NCBI RefSeq assembly: GCF_004216535.1
Contig: NZ_SGWX01000001.1
Span: 3,782,001-3,846,000, forward strand
Direction: 5' to 3'
Length of the DNA: 64,000 nucleotides
Source: Xylanimonas ulmi
Lineage (GTDB): Bacteria; Actinomycetota; Actinomycetes; Actinomycetales; Cellulomonadaceae
The notes under the pieces were generated by a model. The model saw only the letters and a program-made list of their open reading frames with translations. It made no database searches and was not told the origin of the DNA. Each line of letters opens with the position of its first letter. Position 1 is the first letter of the stretch. Below are positions 1-8,827 of this stretch, in pieces. A program made the translations under genes and the position numbers.

Positions 1-2
1 AG

Positions 3-257
3 GCCATCCGCAAGAGCGACCACCTGCTGATCGCGGAGGCGGAGTCCTCGGCGTGGGCCTCGACGTGGCCGCTGCTGGCGGAGGTCAAGGGCTCGCGGCG
101 CGGTCTGCTGCTCCAACCGGAGGGCATCGACGGCGACTCGATCCTCAAGACGTCGCTGCCGCGCGCCGCGAAGGGCGAGTTCCCGGTGGGCCGCGGCGCG
201 TGGGTCGAACGCGGCAGGCATGTGCGCGTGCAGCTGCCGCTGGTGCTGGGGCAGTGA
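3..257 (+). CDS. C-terminal end of EccC/FtsK-SpoIIIE-type T7SS ATPase (partial)
   Basis: The window opens inside a gene; reading from base 3 gives 84 codons ending in TGA at 255-257. The tail contains RRGLLLQPEGIDGDSIL followed by RAAKGEFPVGRGAWVERGR, which matches the end of the third ATPase domain of WXG100-associated FtsK/SpoIIIE proteins (EccC/EssC), where a GRG turn and a final beta strand close the protein. EccC is the membrane-anchored motor of type VII secretion and recognises WXG100 substrates. A WXG100 gene follows 101 bp downstream, which supports the call. The Walker motifs lie outside the window, so the family is inferred from the tail and the neighbour. Confidence 0.75.
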   Translation, partial: AIRKSDHLLIAEAESSAWASTWPLLAEVKGSRRGLLLQPEGIDGDSILKTSLPRAAKGEFPVGRGAWVERGRHVRVQLPLVLGQ

Positions 258-303
258 TGGGCACCCCTCCCCATCGACGGGCTCGCGTGACCTGACTTAG
301 CCT
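256..303 (+). promoter_or_regulatory. Promoter with palindromic element upstream of the first WXG100 gene
   Basis: An interrupted palindrome (GATGGG at 256-261, CCCATC at 270-275) overlaps a -35-like TCGACG at 274-279. After an 18-base spacer comes TAGCCT at 298-303 as -10. The arrangement, including 15 of 20 palindrome positions, recurs before the second WXG100-like gene at 2350-2396. The element begins in the stop codon of the upstream ATPase gene. Confidence 0.5.
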
Positions 304-358
304 CCTGGCGGAGAGGGCGGCCGCGGGGGCCGGCCACAACGAGCGAGAGGGACCACCG

Positions 359-655
359 ATGTCCAACCTGAACGTGACTTACGCCGAGCTCGACGCCACC
401 GCCAACCAGCTGCAGCAGGGCCAGGGCGACCTCGAGCAGATCCTCGGGCACCTGCAGCAGCTCGTCGCCAACCTCGTGTCCTCGGGCTTCGTCACGGACG
501 CGGCGTCGGGCGCGTTCCAGCAGTCGTACGACGACTTCACGACGGGCGCCAAGCAGACCGTCGCCGGCCTCGAGGGCATGGCGCAGTTCCTGAAGACCAG
601 CGCCCAGACGCTGTCCGACGTCGACGCGCAGCTCGCCCAGGGCATCCGCGGCTGA
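359..655 (+). CDS. WXG100-family (ESAT-6-like) T7SS protein
   Basis: A 98-residue helical protein of the size and pattern of WXG100/EsxA-type substrates: two amphipathic helices joined by a turn near residues 41-44. The turn reads SSGF instead of Trp-x-Gly, so the WXG motif is degenerate, as in many actinobacterial homologues with the following VTDAASGAF segment. Such proteins form helical hairpin dimers exported by EccC. The ATG follows GAGCGAGAGGGACC as ribosome site. The gene sits just after the EccC-like ATPase end and is followed by a terminator hairpin, so it is a short transcript of its own. Family certain; substrate or structural role is inferred. Confidence 0.85.
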   Translation: MSNLNVTYAELDATANQLQQGQGDLEQILGHLQQLVANLVSSGFVTDAASGAFQQSYDDFTTGAKQTVAGLEGMAQFLKTSAQTLSDVDAQLAQGIRG

Positions 656-668
656 CGCCCACCACGCA

Positions 669-703
669 TGAGGCGGCCTCGGGCAGCGCCCGGGGCCGCC
701 TCA
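669..703 (+). terminator. Hairpin terminator after the WXG100 gene
   Basis: Sixteen-base arms (TGAGGCGGCCTCGGGC and GCCCGGGGCCGCCTCA) pair with one G-T wobble around an AGC loop, 14 bases after the stop codon. Confidence 0.7.
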
Positions 704-828
704 CCCACGTCGACGAGACCGCGCGAGCGCCAGGGGCCGGGCTTGTGCGGATGGTCCGCCGTCCGTGGAGGTTCCGTCCAGATCTTGGGACAGGTGATCC
801 GTCCGGGCTCGGCGCCGCCGGCGCGCCG

Positions 829-834
829 TAGAAT
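829..834 (+). promoter_or_regulatory. Predicted -10 box for fprA
   Basis: TAGAAT fits the actinobacterial TANNNT -10 pattern and lies about 80 bases before the fprA start. No convincing -35 is visible. The rest of 704-916 shows nothing else recognisable. Confidence 0.4.
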
Positions 835-916
835 CGTGTGTCGAAACGGGCAGCCGGCGTGTTCGCACTACGTGGCGCCTGGCACGTGCACCCCTGACTG
901 GAAGGCCCCTTCCGCT

Positions 917-2326
917 GTGACCAGCATCCGTCCTCTCCGTGTCGCGATCGTCGGCGCCGGACCCGCCGGCATCTACGCGGCCGACATCCTGTCGAAGACA
1001 GACCTGGACGTCTCGATCGACCTGTTCGAGCGCCTGCCGGCCCCCTTCGGGCTGGTGCGCTACGGAGTCGCGCCGGACCACCCGCGGATCAAGCAGATCA
1101 TCGTGGCGCTCCACAAGGTGCTCGCCCGCGGCGATGTGCGCCTGATCGCGAACGTCGACTACAGCGTCGACGTCAAGTTGGAGGACCTGCGTCAGTTCTA
1201 CGACGCCGTCATCTTCTCGACGGGCTCGATCAAGGACGCCCCGCTGCCGCTGCCCGGGGTCGACCTGCCCGGCTCGTTCGGCGCCGCCGACTTCGTCTCC
1301 TGGTACGACGGGCACCCCGACGTGCCGCGCACCTGGCCGCTCGAGGCCAAGACCGTCGCGGTGCTGGGCGCCGGCAACGTCGCGCTCGACGTCGCGCGCA
1401 TCCTGGCCAAGCACGCCGACGACCTGCTGCCCACCGACATCCCGGCCAACGTCTACGAGGGCCTCAAGGCGTCCCCCATCACAGACGTGCACGTGTTCGC
1501 GCGCCGTGGACCCGCGCAGGTCAAGTTCTCGCCGCTCGAGCTGCGCGAGCTGGGCCACGTGCCCGACGTCGACATCGTCGTCTACCCCGAGGACTACGAC
1601 TTCGACGAGGGCTCGATGGCGGCCATCGAGTCGTCGAACCAGACCAAGCAGGTCGTCAAGACCCTCACCGACTGGACGCTGACCGACCCGGCGACGCAGA
1701 CCGCCTCCCGCCGCATCCACCTGCACTTCCTGCACCAGCCCGACGCCATCCTCGGCGACGGCAAGGTCGAGGCGCTGCGCACGGAGCGCACCGCGCTGCA
1801 GGGCGACGGCACCGTGCGCGGCACGGGGGAGAAGCACGAGTGGCCCGTCGAGGCCGTGTACCGCGCGGTCGGCTACTTCGGCTCGCCCCTGCCCGAGGTC
1901 CCCTTCGACCAGGACCGCGGCGTCATCAGCAACCGCGAGGGCCGCGTCGTCGACCTGGTCGGCGACCACCTGCCCGGCGTCTACACGACCGGGTGGATCA
2001 AGCGCGGCCCGGTGGGGCTCATCGGCCACACCAAGTCCGACGCGTCCGAGACCATCCGCCACCTCGTCGAGGACGTCACCGGAGTGGGCGACGGCGGCGA
2101 CGTGTCGACCGGCGACCTCGCCGGCGGCCGCACGGCCGCGCACGCCGACCCGCAGGCCGTGCTCGACTTCCTCGCCGAGCGGGGCGTCGAGTTCGTCGAG
2201 TGGCACGAGTTCGAGCTGCTCGACCAGCACGAGCGCACCCTGGGTGAGCCGCACGGACGTGAGCGCATCAAGGTCGTGCCGCGTGAGGAGATGGTCGACG
2301 TCGCCAAGGGGCGCGCCGGGCGCTGA
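917..2326 (+). CDS. fprA: Ferredoxin--NADP+ reductase, adrenodoxin-reductase type
   Basis: A 469-residue flavoprotein that moves electrons between NADPH and ferredoxin, as mycobacterial FprA does. The FAD dinucleotide motif VAIVGAGPAGIYAA is at about residues 9-22, the NADPH site VLGAGNVALDVA at about 149-160, and the C-terminal FAD-closing segment GWIKRGPVGLIGHTKSDA at about 359-376, all in family order. The GTG at 917 was chosen because it places the glycine motif near the N-terminus, as in homologues; the frame stays open upstream but that segment is unlike any reductase. The gene is monocistronic, between two T7SS-related units, with no sign that it belongs to secretion. Confidence 0.93.
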   Translation: MTSIRPLRVAIVGAGPAGIYAADILSKTDLDVSIDLFERLPAPFGLVRYGVAPDHPRIKQIIVALHKVLARGDVRLIANVDYSVDVKLEDLRQFYDAVIFSTGSIKDAPLPLPGVDLPGSFGAADFVSWYDGHPDVPRTWPLEAKTVAVLGAGNVALDVARILAKHADDLLPTDIPANVYEGLKASPITDVHVFARRGPAQVKFSPLELRELGHVPDVDIVVYPEDYDFDEGSMAAIESSNQTKQVVKTLTDWTLTDPATQTASRRIHLHFLHQPDAILGDGKVEALRTERTALQGDGTVRGTGEKHEWPVEAVYRAVGYFGSPLPEVPFDQDRGVISNREGRVVDLVGDHLPGVYTTGWIKRGPVGLIGHTKSDASETIRHLVEDVTGVGDGGDVSTGDLAGGRTAAHADPQAVLDFLAERGVEFVEWHEFELLDQHERTLGEPHGRERIKVVPREEMVDVAKGRAGR

Positions 2327-2348
2327 GGTCGACAACGCCGGGGCCACT

Positions 2349-2396
2349 CGATGGGGAGTGGTCCCCATCGACGTCCGCTGAGTCGGTCAGTAGTTT
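2349..2396 (+). promoter_or_regulatory. Promoter with perfect palindrome upstream of the second WXG100-like gene
   Basis: CGATGGGGA (2349-2357) and TCCCCATCG (2362-2370) form a perfect nine-base inverted repeat with a GTGG centre. The right arm overlaps a -35-like TCGACG at 2368-2373, followed by 17 bases and TAGTTT at 2391-2396. The same element and layout occur at 256-303. The position over the -35 would suit a repressor or a sigma-specific recognition element. Confidence 0.55.
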
Positions 2397-2426
2397 CCTG
2401 AGGGCGACGACCGAGGAGGCGATCGA

Positions 2427-2741
2427 GTGGCGAGCGGGTACGACTTGGAGATCGACATGACGTCGCTGCGGGAGTTGGCGGACGACCTGCAGATGATCAT
2501 GGAGGCGTTCGAGGACGCCGACGACAGCGCTGAGAGTGCCCGGCATGCGATCGGACACGACGAGTTGTCCGGTGTGGTCGAGGACTTCGCGGACAAGTGG
2601 CGGGTCAAGCGCGGGAAGATGACCGAGGCCGTCACGACGCTGCAGGGCGTTCTGCAGGGCGTCGTCGACAAGTTCACCGAGGTCGACGCCGAACTGGCCA
2701 AGGCGCTTGAGGACGCCTCCCGGAGCGTGGGCCGTGGCTGA
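2427..2741 (+). CDS. WXG100-like small T7SS protein
   Basis: A 104-residue, highly helical, acidic protein with a central VEDFADKWR segment at about residues 51-59 and heptad-like hydrophobics on both sides, the pattern of WXG100-superfamily partner proteins in actinobacterial T7SS effector loci. It has no signal peptide and no membrane segment. The GTG start follows GAGGAGGC seven bases upstream. Its 3' end overlaps the next gene by eight bases, implying coupled translation with the putative secreted protein. A targeting-partner role for that protein is inference from context; a standalone regulator is possible but there is no DNA-binding motif. Confidence 0.7.
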   Translation: MASGYDLEIDMTSLRELADDLQMIMEAFEDADDSAESARHAIGHDELSGVVEDFADKWRVKRGKMTEAVTTLQGVLQGVVDKFTEVDAELAKALEDASRSVGRG

Positions 2742-4257
2742 CGTCGAGTTCGAGCCGCTCCTCGGCGACCCGAGCCTCGTCGAGCGCAAGGGCGAGGAGT
2801 ACAAGAACGTCGCCGACGCCATCCGGCGCTCGTTGGTGAACCTGGACCGCATCACCGAGGAGATCCGGACCAAGTCGCTCGCGATGGACGAGACGCGCAA
2901 GCTCGCCGGCGACGTGCGCGACGACATCGTCCGCGCGCTCGACCGCTACAGCGAGACCGGCGAGGCGCTCACCTCCTACGCCCATGGTCTGAGCACCGCC
3001 CAGGCCCAGGCCAACGCCGCGATCCTCCACCTGCGCCACGCGCAGAACGACCTGGAGGACGCGGCCTGGGCGGTCTGGGTGGCCAGGAACGACGCGGAGT
3101 CGCTCACGGTGGACGCGTCCGCGGCGCAGCGCCAGAGCGCGGACCGCGCCGTGGCTCGGGCGCAGCGCCGTGACGCGGAGGCCCTCGGCGAGGTCGCGCG
3201 CCGCGAGCAGGAGTGGCGCGAGGCTCGGGACGCCAAGGACGCCGCCGCGCGTGCCGCGCGGGACAGGATCCTCGACGTCGTCGAGGGCAGCCGCACGCAC
3301 GGACTGCGCGACAGCGGCTGGGATATCGTGGGCGACTTCGCCGCGGGCGTCTACAAGGTCTTCAAGGCGATCTGTGAGATCGCGGCCATCCTCGCGCCGA
3401 TCCTGTCCTGGGTGCCGGTCATTGGAACGGCCATCTTCGCGCTCGGGTTGATCGGGACGCTGATCGGGCTGGCCGAGGCGATCGTGACCTTGGTGCGGGA
3501 GCGGACGGAGGGCGCGCTCGGCGGGGTCGCGCTGGCCGCGCTCGGCCTGTTCGGCGCCAAGGCCGTCACCGCCCTCGGCAAGTTCGCCTCCGCGCGGCTG
3601 GTGGTGGCGACCGAGGCACAGATCCTGGCGACAGGAGCGAAGGCCGCGCCGCGGGTCGCGAGCGCACGTCTGGGCGCGGGGGCGATCCGCGACGCGAAGA
3701 GCTTCCTTGAGCCCGCCCAACTGAGGAAGACTGCGGCCGAGGTGTTCGACCCGCGCACCAGCCTGCGCAAGACTCCGGAGTGGGCCAAGGCGCTCAAGGA
3801 GGGCAAAGGGCTCCGCGAAGCGTTCGGCAAGGGGTTCCCGGACTCTCCTCACGCATGGCTGGGTGTCGACGACGACATCGCTCAGGCGTGGAAGTCCGTA
3901 GGCATGACGCTGCGCGACGGGCCCAACCCGCTGTTCGCCGCCAGCCTGGCCGACGACCCGCTCGCGGCAGCCGCGCTTCGCGTCGGAACCGCGCTCAACG
4001 GCGCGCAGATCGCAGTCCGGTTCGATGGCGTCAGGTCGGACGTCACGGCCGCGGTCGACGCGTTCAGCGACGGGAACATCGTCGACGGCGTCCTGAGCGT
4101 GGCCGACTCGGCCAACGGTGTGGCGGACAACGGCGTCGTCGCGGACGCTCTCGGCGTCGCGCACGGGATCAACGACGTGGCCAACGCGGTTGACGACCAC
4201 GACCTGCTCCAGGGCGGCGAGATGCGTGACGTCATCGGCCCAGGTGGCAGACCGTGA
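2734..4257 (+). CDS. Putative T7SS-secreted protein (LXG/T7SS_signal-like)
   Basis: A 507-residue protein. Residues 1-200 are almost all charged helix and coiled coil, beginning FEPLLGDPSLVERKGEEY, which resembles the N-terminal signal region of large actinobacterial T7SS substrates. Residues about 207-285 are strongly hydrophobic and glycine-rich (AAILAPILSWVPVIGTAIF and following). The rest is Ala/Asp-rich and ends in acidic low-complexity sequence. GTG 2734 was chosen over the upstream TTG 2707 because GGAG precedes it and it overlaps the previous stop by eight bases. No known toxin domain is recognisable at the C-terminus, so effector status is inferred from architecture and context. Confidence 0.6.
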   Translation: MADVEFEPLLGDPSLVERKGEEYKNVADAIRRSLVNLDRITEEIRTKSLAMDETRKLAGDVRDDIVRALDRYSETGEALTSYAHGLSTAQAQANAAILHLRHAQNDLEDAAWAVWVARNDAESLTVDASAAQRQSADRAVARAQRRDAEALGEVARREQEWREARDAKDAAARAARDRILDVVEGSRTHGLRDSGWDIVGDFAAGVYKVFKAICEIAAILAPILSWVPVIGTAIFALGLIGTLIGLAEAIVTLVRERTEGALGGVALAALGLFGAKAVTALGKFASARLVVATEAQILATGAKAAPRVASARLGAGAIRDAKSFLEPAQLRKTAAEVFDPRTSLRKTPEWAKALKEGKGLREAFGKGFPDSPHAWLGVDDDIAQAWKSVGMTLRDGPNPLFAASLADDPLAAAALRVGTALNGAQIAVRFDGVRSDVTAAVDAFSDGNIVDGVLSVADSANGVADNGVVADALGVAHGINDVANAVDDHDLLQGGEMRDVIGPGGRP

Positions 4258-4862
4258 GGCAGGCCGTCGTCACGGGATACACGCTTGCGTTCACCGACCG
4301 CTGGTTCCCGCTTCCCCCGCCGGCGACGGCCGACTGGGCGCGGGGGCTCGCGGGCGAGATCCTGGGCCGGGCGGACGACGAGGCGCGCGTCGCCGAGCTT
4401 GAGCGCGCGCTGCGTGAGGTCGAGGAGGCGGCTCGCACCGTCGACCTGCCCGCCCAGACCGCGGCGGTGCTCGCCCGCACGCCGGGCGCGCCCGTGCTCG
4501 ACGCGACGCTCATCGTCGGCGTCCACCCGCACGCGACGCGCGAGCTGTTCGAGCTGCGGATGGCCGAGTGGCGCGACGGACGGTTCGCGGGCGGCGAGGT
4601 CATGTCCTTCACCGAGGTGACCTCGAGCACCCCCGCGGGCGCGATCGTCGGATGCCACCTGCTGGTGGGACGTCGCGACCCACACTCCGACGCCGGTGTC
4701 GCCTACCTCGAGGAGCGGGTCATGCTCGGGGTCGTCCCGGACGTCACACGAGGCGTCATCGAGGTCACCGCGGTCGCGGCCCACTTGGGGGCCTTCGCGG
4801 ATATGGCGCAGGAGGTCCTCGACCTGGTCGCAGCATTGAGCGTCACGACGGAGAACGCATGA
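4254..4862 (+). CDS. Unknown protein of T7SS-linked operon (202 aa)
   Basis: Not recognised. It is soluble, with no signal peptide or membrane span. Layout: beta strand and FTDRWFPLPPPA near residues 12-24, a helical region to about residue 75, then alternating strands and helices. The next gene encodes a protein of nearly the same length beginning with the analogous segment IVLPGSWINVPLADPEE, so the two may be diverged paralogues. The GTG start overlaps the upstream stop as GTGA, so it is co-translated with the putative secreted protein. Possible roles are effector chaperone (EspG-like logic) or immunity; neither can be shown here. Confidence 0.6.
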   Translation: MRQAVVTGYTLAFTDRWFPLPPPATADWARGLAGEILGRADDEARVAELERALREVEEAARTVDLPAQTAAVLARTPGAPVLDATLIVGVHPHATRELFELRMAEWRDGRFAGGEVMSFTEVTSSTPAGAIVGCHLLVGRRDPHSDAGVAYLEERVMLGVVPDVTRGVIEVTAVAAHLGAFADMAQEVLDLVAALSVTTENA

Positions 4863-5494
4863 GCATCACCACCACGCAGCGGGGGCGGCTGCGCCGCATG
4901 GCCGGCGGCCTGACCATCGTTCTGCCGGGCTCGTGGATCAACGTGCCGCTCGCGGATCCCGAGGAGACGACGGCGTTCGTGCGCCGGGTGGTGCGCGAGC
5001 GCGTCGGGGTCGCCGATCGGCTCGCACGGATGCGACGCCTGACCGCCGACGATCTCGTCGCCAACGCCCGCGACGCGGCGAAGGTGGGTGTGCACACCTA
5101 TCTCATGGCGCTTGAGCTCTACCCGGGCATCCCGTTCCCGGCCGCGCTGCTCCTGTTCGACGCGTCATGGCCGCAGGGATCGGCGCCGGCCCCCGACGCG
5201 ACCGCGCAGGAGGTCGGCGCCGCGCTGGCCGCCGCGTTCCCCGACGGTGAGCTCGGCCACCTCTCGCACGGCGCGGTCTCCCGCACCGCCACGGTGACGA
5301 AGGAGCCGATCGCCGACACCGACAGCGTCCGGCTCACGATCGACTACCGCATTCCCTACCCGGACCGCACGCGGCTGCTCGTGGGCCGGGCCACGATTCC
5401 CGCCCTGCCGTCCGCGGAGCCGTTCGCCACCCTGATCGACGCGATCGTCGACTCCATCCAGTTCCCCGTGGCGAGCGCGGACGCGGTGAGGTGA
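4859..5494 (+). CDS. Unknown protein of T7SS-linked operon (211 aa)
   Basis: Not recognised. A 211-residue soluble protein; ATG overlaps the previous stop as ATGA. The N-terminal segment (IVLPGSWINVPLADPEETTA at about 19-38), a helical middle, and the strand-rich C-terminal half (SVRLTIDYRIPYPDRTRLL, then LPSAEPFATLIDAIVDSI) parallel the layout of the upstream 202-residue protein, suggesting an ancient duplication. The final helix after a strand pair is reminiscent of small alpha/beta lipoprotein or Mog1/PsbP-like folds, but no motif allows a family call. It probably works with its operon partners. Confidence 0.6.
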   Translation: MSITTTQRGRLRRMAGGLTIVLPGSWINVPLADPEETTAFVRRVVRERVGVADRLARMRRLTADDLVANARDAAKVGVHTYLMALELYPGIPFPAALLLFDASWPQGSAPAPDATAQEVGAALAAAFPDGELGHLSHGAVSRTATVTKEPIADTDSVRLTIDYRIPYPDRTRLLVGRATIPALPSAEPFATLIDAIVDSIQFPVASADAVR

Positions 5495-5495
5495 G

Positions 5496-6275
5496 ATGCG
5501 ACTCAAGCTCGCGCCGTGGGACCCCAACCCGGCCAAGCCGCTGTGGCTGTCCGACCCGCACAGCGCCGACGGCGCACGCCCGTCGGCGCTCGCCGTCGCG
5601 CTGCGCCCCTTCGGGTACCTGCTGTACGCCGCGTTCTTCTGGCTGATCCTGCTGATCGTGATCGGGCTGGCGGTCGGTTTCGTCGTCTTCGCCGCCGTCG
5701 CGACACGCCCCGACGGCCCCCTGTCCGACGTGGCGTGGGACGGCGCCGTCTCAGGTGCGGTGGAGGGGTTTGGGCGCGTGGGGGCGGTGCTCGTGTGGCT
5801 CGTGGTCGCGGTTCTCGCCTCGATGTGCTTCGGAGCGGCGATGCTCGTCTACCTCCCGCTGTCGACCGCAGCCGCCGCGCTGGTCGCGAGTCTGGCGTTC
5901 GCGCGCTCGCTCCAGCACCGGTACCGCGAGGAGAAGATCACCGGCACGTCGTGGGCGCGTCCGGGGGACACGCTCGGGTTTCGGTGGCCCGGGCCGGACG
6001 GGCGAGGACTGGCGATCACGATCCCCGTGCGCCGCACGCCCTACTCCATCGCGGTGGTGAAACTCGTGCACGCGGGCTACTTCGTCAAGCGGTGGACGTT
6101 CCTGGCCGGATGGGCGATCGGCGTGAGTTACGTCGCGACGCTGGTGATCGTCTGGCACGACGTTCCGCCGACAGTCACGGTCGTCGCCGCCGTGGTGGGC
6201 GTCGTCGGTCTCGGTCTGTCCGTCCCCGCGTTCGTGCGCGCGCGCCGGGAGTACGTCGACCCGCGGTCGCGCTGA
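5496..6275 (+). CDS. Multi-pass membrane protein of T7SS-linked operon
   Basis: A 259-residue protein with about five hydrophobic spans: near residues 40-68 ([19 protein letters not shown]), two around 95-140, one near 190-212 ([19 protein letters not shown]) and one near 222-245. The N-terminal 35 residues are soluble and proline-rich; a soluble loop of about 45 residues ([12 protein letters not shown] to YSIAVVK) separates the spans. ATG lies one base after the previous stop, so it ends the five-gene unit. It could be a membrane anchor for the module or an immunity protein against a pore-forming effector; neither is shown. No homologous family recognised. Confidence 0.65.
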   Translation: MRLKLAPWDPNPAKPLWLSDPHSADGARPSALAVALRPFGYLLYAAFFWLILLIVIGLAVGFVVFAAVATRPDGPLSDVAWDGAVSGAVEGFGRVGAVLVWLVVAVLASMCFGAAMLVYLPLSTAAAALVASLAFARSLQHRYREEKITGTSWARPGDTLGFRWPGPDGRGLAITIPVRRTPYSIAVVKLVHAGYFVKRWTFLAGWAIGVSYVATLVIVWHDVPPTVTVVAAVVGVVGLGLSVPAFVRARREYVDPRSR

Positions 6276-6403
6276 CACCGCGCGCCCCGGGGGCGCGCGC
6301 GGCACGCCGGGCGCGCCCGCGGCGGGAACCGTGGCCGCTCCCGTCGCGTTCTTCCCGGCAGGGTCGCGCACGCTCGACGCGCGGACCGGGAGGGAATTTC
6401 ACC

Positions 6404-7300
6404 ATGGGTCAGCGCAACCACTTCAACGGCCTGAAGACCGCCGCACTGTTCGGCGTGATGTGGGCTGTCGTGCTCGGCGTCGGCTGGATCGCGGGCGGCG
6501 GCACGCCGCGCCTGCTGTGGCTGTTCACCATCGCGGGTCTGGTCATGACGTTCGTCGGGTACTGGAACTCCGACAAGATCGCCATCCGCGCCATGCACGC
6601 CTACCCGGTGACCGAGCTCGAGGCGCCGCAGATGCACCGCATCGTGCGCGAGCTGTCGACGGCGGCCCGCCAGCCGATGCCGCGCCTGTACATCTCGCCC
6701 ACGCGCGCGCCCAACGCGTTCGCCACCGGCCGCAACCCCAAGAACGCGGCGGTGTGCTGCACCGAGGGCATCTTGCAGATGCTCGACGAGCGTGAGCTGC
6801 GCGGCGTGCTCGGCCACGAGCTCATGCACGTCTACAACCGCGACATCCTCACGGCGTCGGTCGCCTCGGCGCTCGCGGGCGTCATCACGTCGCTGGCGCA
6901 GTTCCTCATGTTCTTCGGCGGTGGCAACCGCCGCGAGGGCGGCAACCCGCTCGCGGCGCTCGCGATGGTGATCCTCGCGCCGATCGCCGCCACGCTCATC
7001 CAGCTCGCCATCTCGCGCACCCGCGAGTACGACGCCGACGAGGACGGCGCGAAGCTCACGGGCGACCCGTTGGCGCTCGCGAACGCGTTGCGCAAGCTTG
7101 AGCAGGGCACTGCCGCGGCGCCGCTGCCGCAGACGCGCGAGCTGGAGAACGTCAGCCACCTCATGCTGGCCAACCCGTTCCGCGGCGCGGGCCTGGCCCG
7201 GCTGTTCTCGACGCACCCGCCGATGGCCGAGCGCATCCGCCGCCTGGAGTCGATGGCGGGCGGGCACGGCTTCGGCCCGGGCGGCATCACCCGCTACTGA
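6404..7300 (+). CDS. htpX: HtpX-type membrane zinc metalloprotease
   Basis: A 298-residue M48 peptidase that degrades misfolded membrane proteins. Two hydrophobic N-terminal spans lie near residues 11-30 and 38-53. The zinc motif [11 protein letters not shown] places His138, Glu139 and His142; a further hydrophobic pair follows ([17 protein letters not shown], then [16 protein letters not shown]), and [10 protein letters not shown] holds the third zinc ligand Glu, followed by the conserved STHPP segment near the end. The ATG is preceded by GGGAGGGAA. Length and order match the family. It overlaps the convergent phosphatase gene by seven bases at the 3' end. Confidence 0.95.
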   Translation: MGQRNHFNGLKTAALFGVMWAVVLGVGWIAGGGTPRLLWLFTIAGLVMTFVGYWNSDKIAIRAMHAYPVTELEAPQMHRIVRELSTAARQPMPRLYISPTRAPNAFATGRNPKNAAVCCTEGILQMLDERELRGVLGHELMHVYNRDILTASVASALAGVITSLAQFLMFFGGGNRREGGNPLAALAMVILAPIAATLIQLAISRTREYDADEDGAKLTGDPLALANALRKLEQGTAAAPLPQTRELENVSHLMLANPFRGAGLARLFSTHPPMAERIRRLESMAGGHGFGPGGITRY

Positions 7301-8190
7301 GCGGCGAGCGCGGCCTCAAGAGCCGCGGCGACGCCGTCGGCGTCATTGCTCGCGACGACGGCGTCGGCCGCGGCGAGCACGTCGGGGTGCGCGTTGCCGA
7401 CGGCGACGCCGCGCCCGGCCCAGCGCAGCATCGGCAGGTCGTTGGGCATGTCGCCGAAGGCCCAGACGTCGGCGGCCGCGATGCCCTCACGGGCGCACCA
7501 GCGCGCGAGGGCCGCGTCCTTGGTGACGTGCGGGGCGAGCAGCTCGGCGAGCCCGCCCGCGCCCGAGTAGGCCAGATTGGCGCGGGGGCCGACGACGGCG
7601 CGCACGCGGCCGAAGAACTCCTCCTGCGCGGCGGTCGCCGCCACCGGCGCCGTGGCGGGCGTGCTCCACGCCTCGCCGTCGCCTGTGGACCCCGCCGTCG
7701 CCGCGTCGGCTTCGGAGTCCAGGTGCGCGTCGAGCGCCAGGATCTTGCCCACCGGCGCCGCGCCGCGCCCGAGCGCACTCTCGACCCCCGGGGTGATCCA
7801 GGCCGGGTCGAGCGCCTCGCCCGAGCGGAACGCGGCGTCGTACACAGGTCCGTCGACGCGCTCGAACGCGAGCGCGACGCCCGGCAGCGCGACCCGCAGA
7901 TCGGCGACCAGCCCGCGGGCGGCGTCGTCGGCGAACCCGTCCACCTCCAGCGCCCGGCCGGCCGCCAGGTCCCAGACCGCCGCGCCGCCGAGGCACACCA
8001 CGCGTCCGTGCCCGCCGACGACGTCGGCGAGGTGCCCGAGCCAGCGCGGCGGGCGGGCCGTGACGAACAGCACCTCGACGCCGGCGTCCTCGGCGGCCGC
8101 CAGGGCGTGGCGCGTGCGCGCCGACAGCGTGCCGTCGCCGCGCAGCAGCGTGCCGTCCAGGTCGGTCGCGACCAGGCGGGGCAGGGGCAT
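7294..8190 (-). CDS. HAD-superfamily Cof-type phosphatase
   Basis: A 298-residue haloacid-dehalogenase hydrolase. Motif I is ATDLDGTLL at residues 8-16 with the nucleophile and acid Asp pair; motif II is FVTARP; motif III Lys is in HVTKDAAL; motif IV is [10 protein letters not shown] near residue 248. A C2-type cap lies between motifs II and III, containing an unusual Ala/Thr-rich insertion ([14 protein letters not shown]). This type usually dephosphorylates sugar phosphates or flavin/pyridoxal precursors; the substrate cannot be told. It starts eight bases after yajQ on the same strand, so the two are probably one operon. Confidence 0.88.
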   Translation of the reverse strand: MPLPRLVATDLDGTLLRGDGTLSARTRHALAAAEDAGVEVLFVTARPPRWLGHLADVVGGHGRVVCLGGAAVWDLAAGRALEVDGFADDAARGLVADLRVALPGVALAFERVDGPVYDAAFRSGEALDPAWITPGVESALGRGAAPVGKILALDAHLDSEADAATAGSTGDGEAWSTPATAPVAATAAQEEFFGRVRAVVGPRANLAYSGAGGLAELLAPHVTKDAALARWCAREGIAAADVWAFGDMPNDLPMLRWAGRGVAVGNAHPDVLAAADAVVASNDADGVAAALEAALAAQ

Positions 8191-8198
8191 CGCGAGGC

Positions 8199-8693
8199 TC
8201 AGCGGTAGTTGGTGAACTGCAGGGCGACGTCGAGGTCCGCGCCCTTGAGCAGTGCGATGACCGACTGCAGGTCGTCGCGCGACTTGCTCGTCACACGCAC
8301 CTCCTCGCCGGTGATCTGCGTCTTGACGCCCTTGGGGCCCTCGTCGCGGATGAGCTTGGTGATCTTCTTCGCGGCCTCGCCGCTCAGGCCCTCCTTGATC
8401 GAGGCGGCCAGGCGGTACTCCTTGCCCGAGGGCTTGGGCTCCTTGTCGCCGGTGTCCAGGGCCTTGAGCGAGATCCCCCGCTTGATCAGCTTGGTCTCGA
8501 ACACGTCAAGGATCGCCAAGACACGCTCGGCCGAGTTGGCGACCATGAGGATCGACTCGCCACTCCAGGTGATCGAGGCGCCGACGTTCTTGAAGTCGTA
8601 GCGCTGCGAGATCTCCTTGCTGGCCTGGTTGAGGGCGTTGTCGACCTCCTGGCGGTCGACCTTGGAGACGATGTCGAACGACGAGTCGGCCAC
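8199..8693 (-). CDS. yajQ: YajQ-family nucleotide-binding protein
   Basis: A 164-residue protein beginning with [20 protein letters not shown] and continuing QRYDFKN, both diagnostic of YajQ/UPF0234. The family folds as two RNP-like domains, binds nucleic acids or GTP, and in xanthomonads binds cyclic-di-GMP. The end, [12 protein letters not shown], is the canonical C-terminus, so the gene is full length. The GTG start follows AAGGAG. It is upstream of the HAD phosphatase on the minus strand. Confidence 0.95.
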   Translation of the reverse strand: MADSSFDIVSKVDRQEVDNALNQASKEISQRYDFKNVGASITWSGESILMVANSAERVLAILDVFETKLIKRGISLKALDTGDKEPKPSGKEYRLAASIKEGLSGEAAKKITKLIRDEGPKGVKTQITGEEVRVTSKSRDDLQSVIALLKGADLDVALQFTNYR

Positions 8694-8827
8694 GGCGGGC
8701 TCCTTGGGTGCTCGGGAACGGTCTGCTGACGCTCACCGTATCCGTCCGAGCGCCGCGATTTCACGACGAGGCCGATCGGGCGCTATCGTTGCTCCCGCCC
8801 TGCCACGGCGGGGTGCGCACCACACCT

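Noticed and set aside
701-2368. 555-codon minus-strand frame opposite fprA
   Set aside because: No homology visible; fprA motifs on the plus strand decide.
6280-6300. GC palindrome after the T7SS membrane-protein gene as terminator
   Set aside because: The arms meet with almost no loop, so a stable hairpin is doubtful; not listed as a terminator.
8498-8511. SOS-like TCGAACACGTCAAG inside yajQ
   Set aside because: Only the left half matches; it lies in coding sequence far from a promoter.
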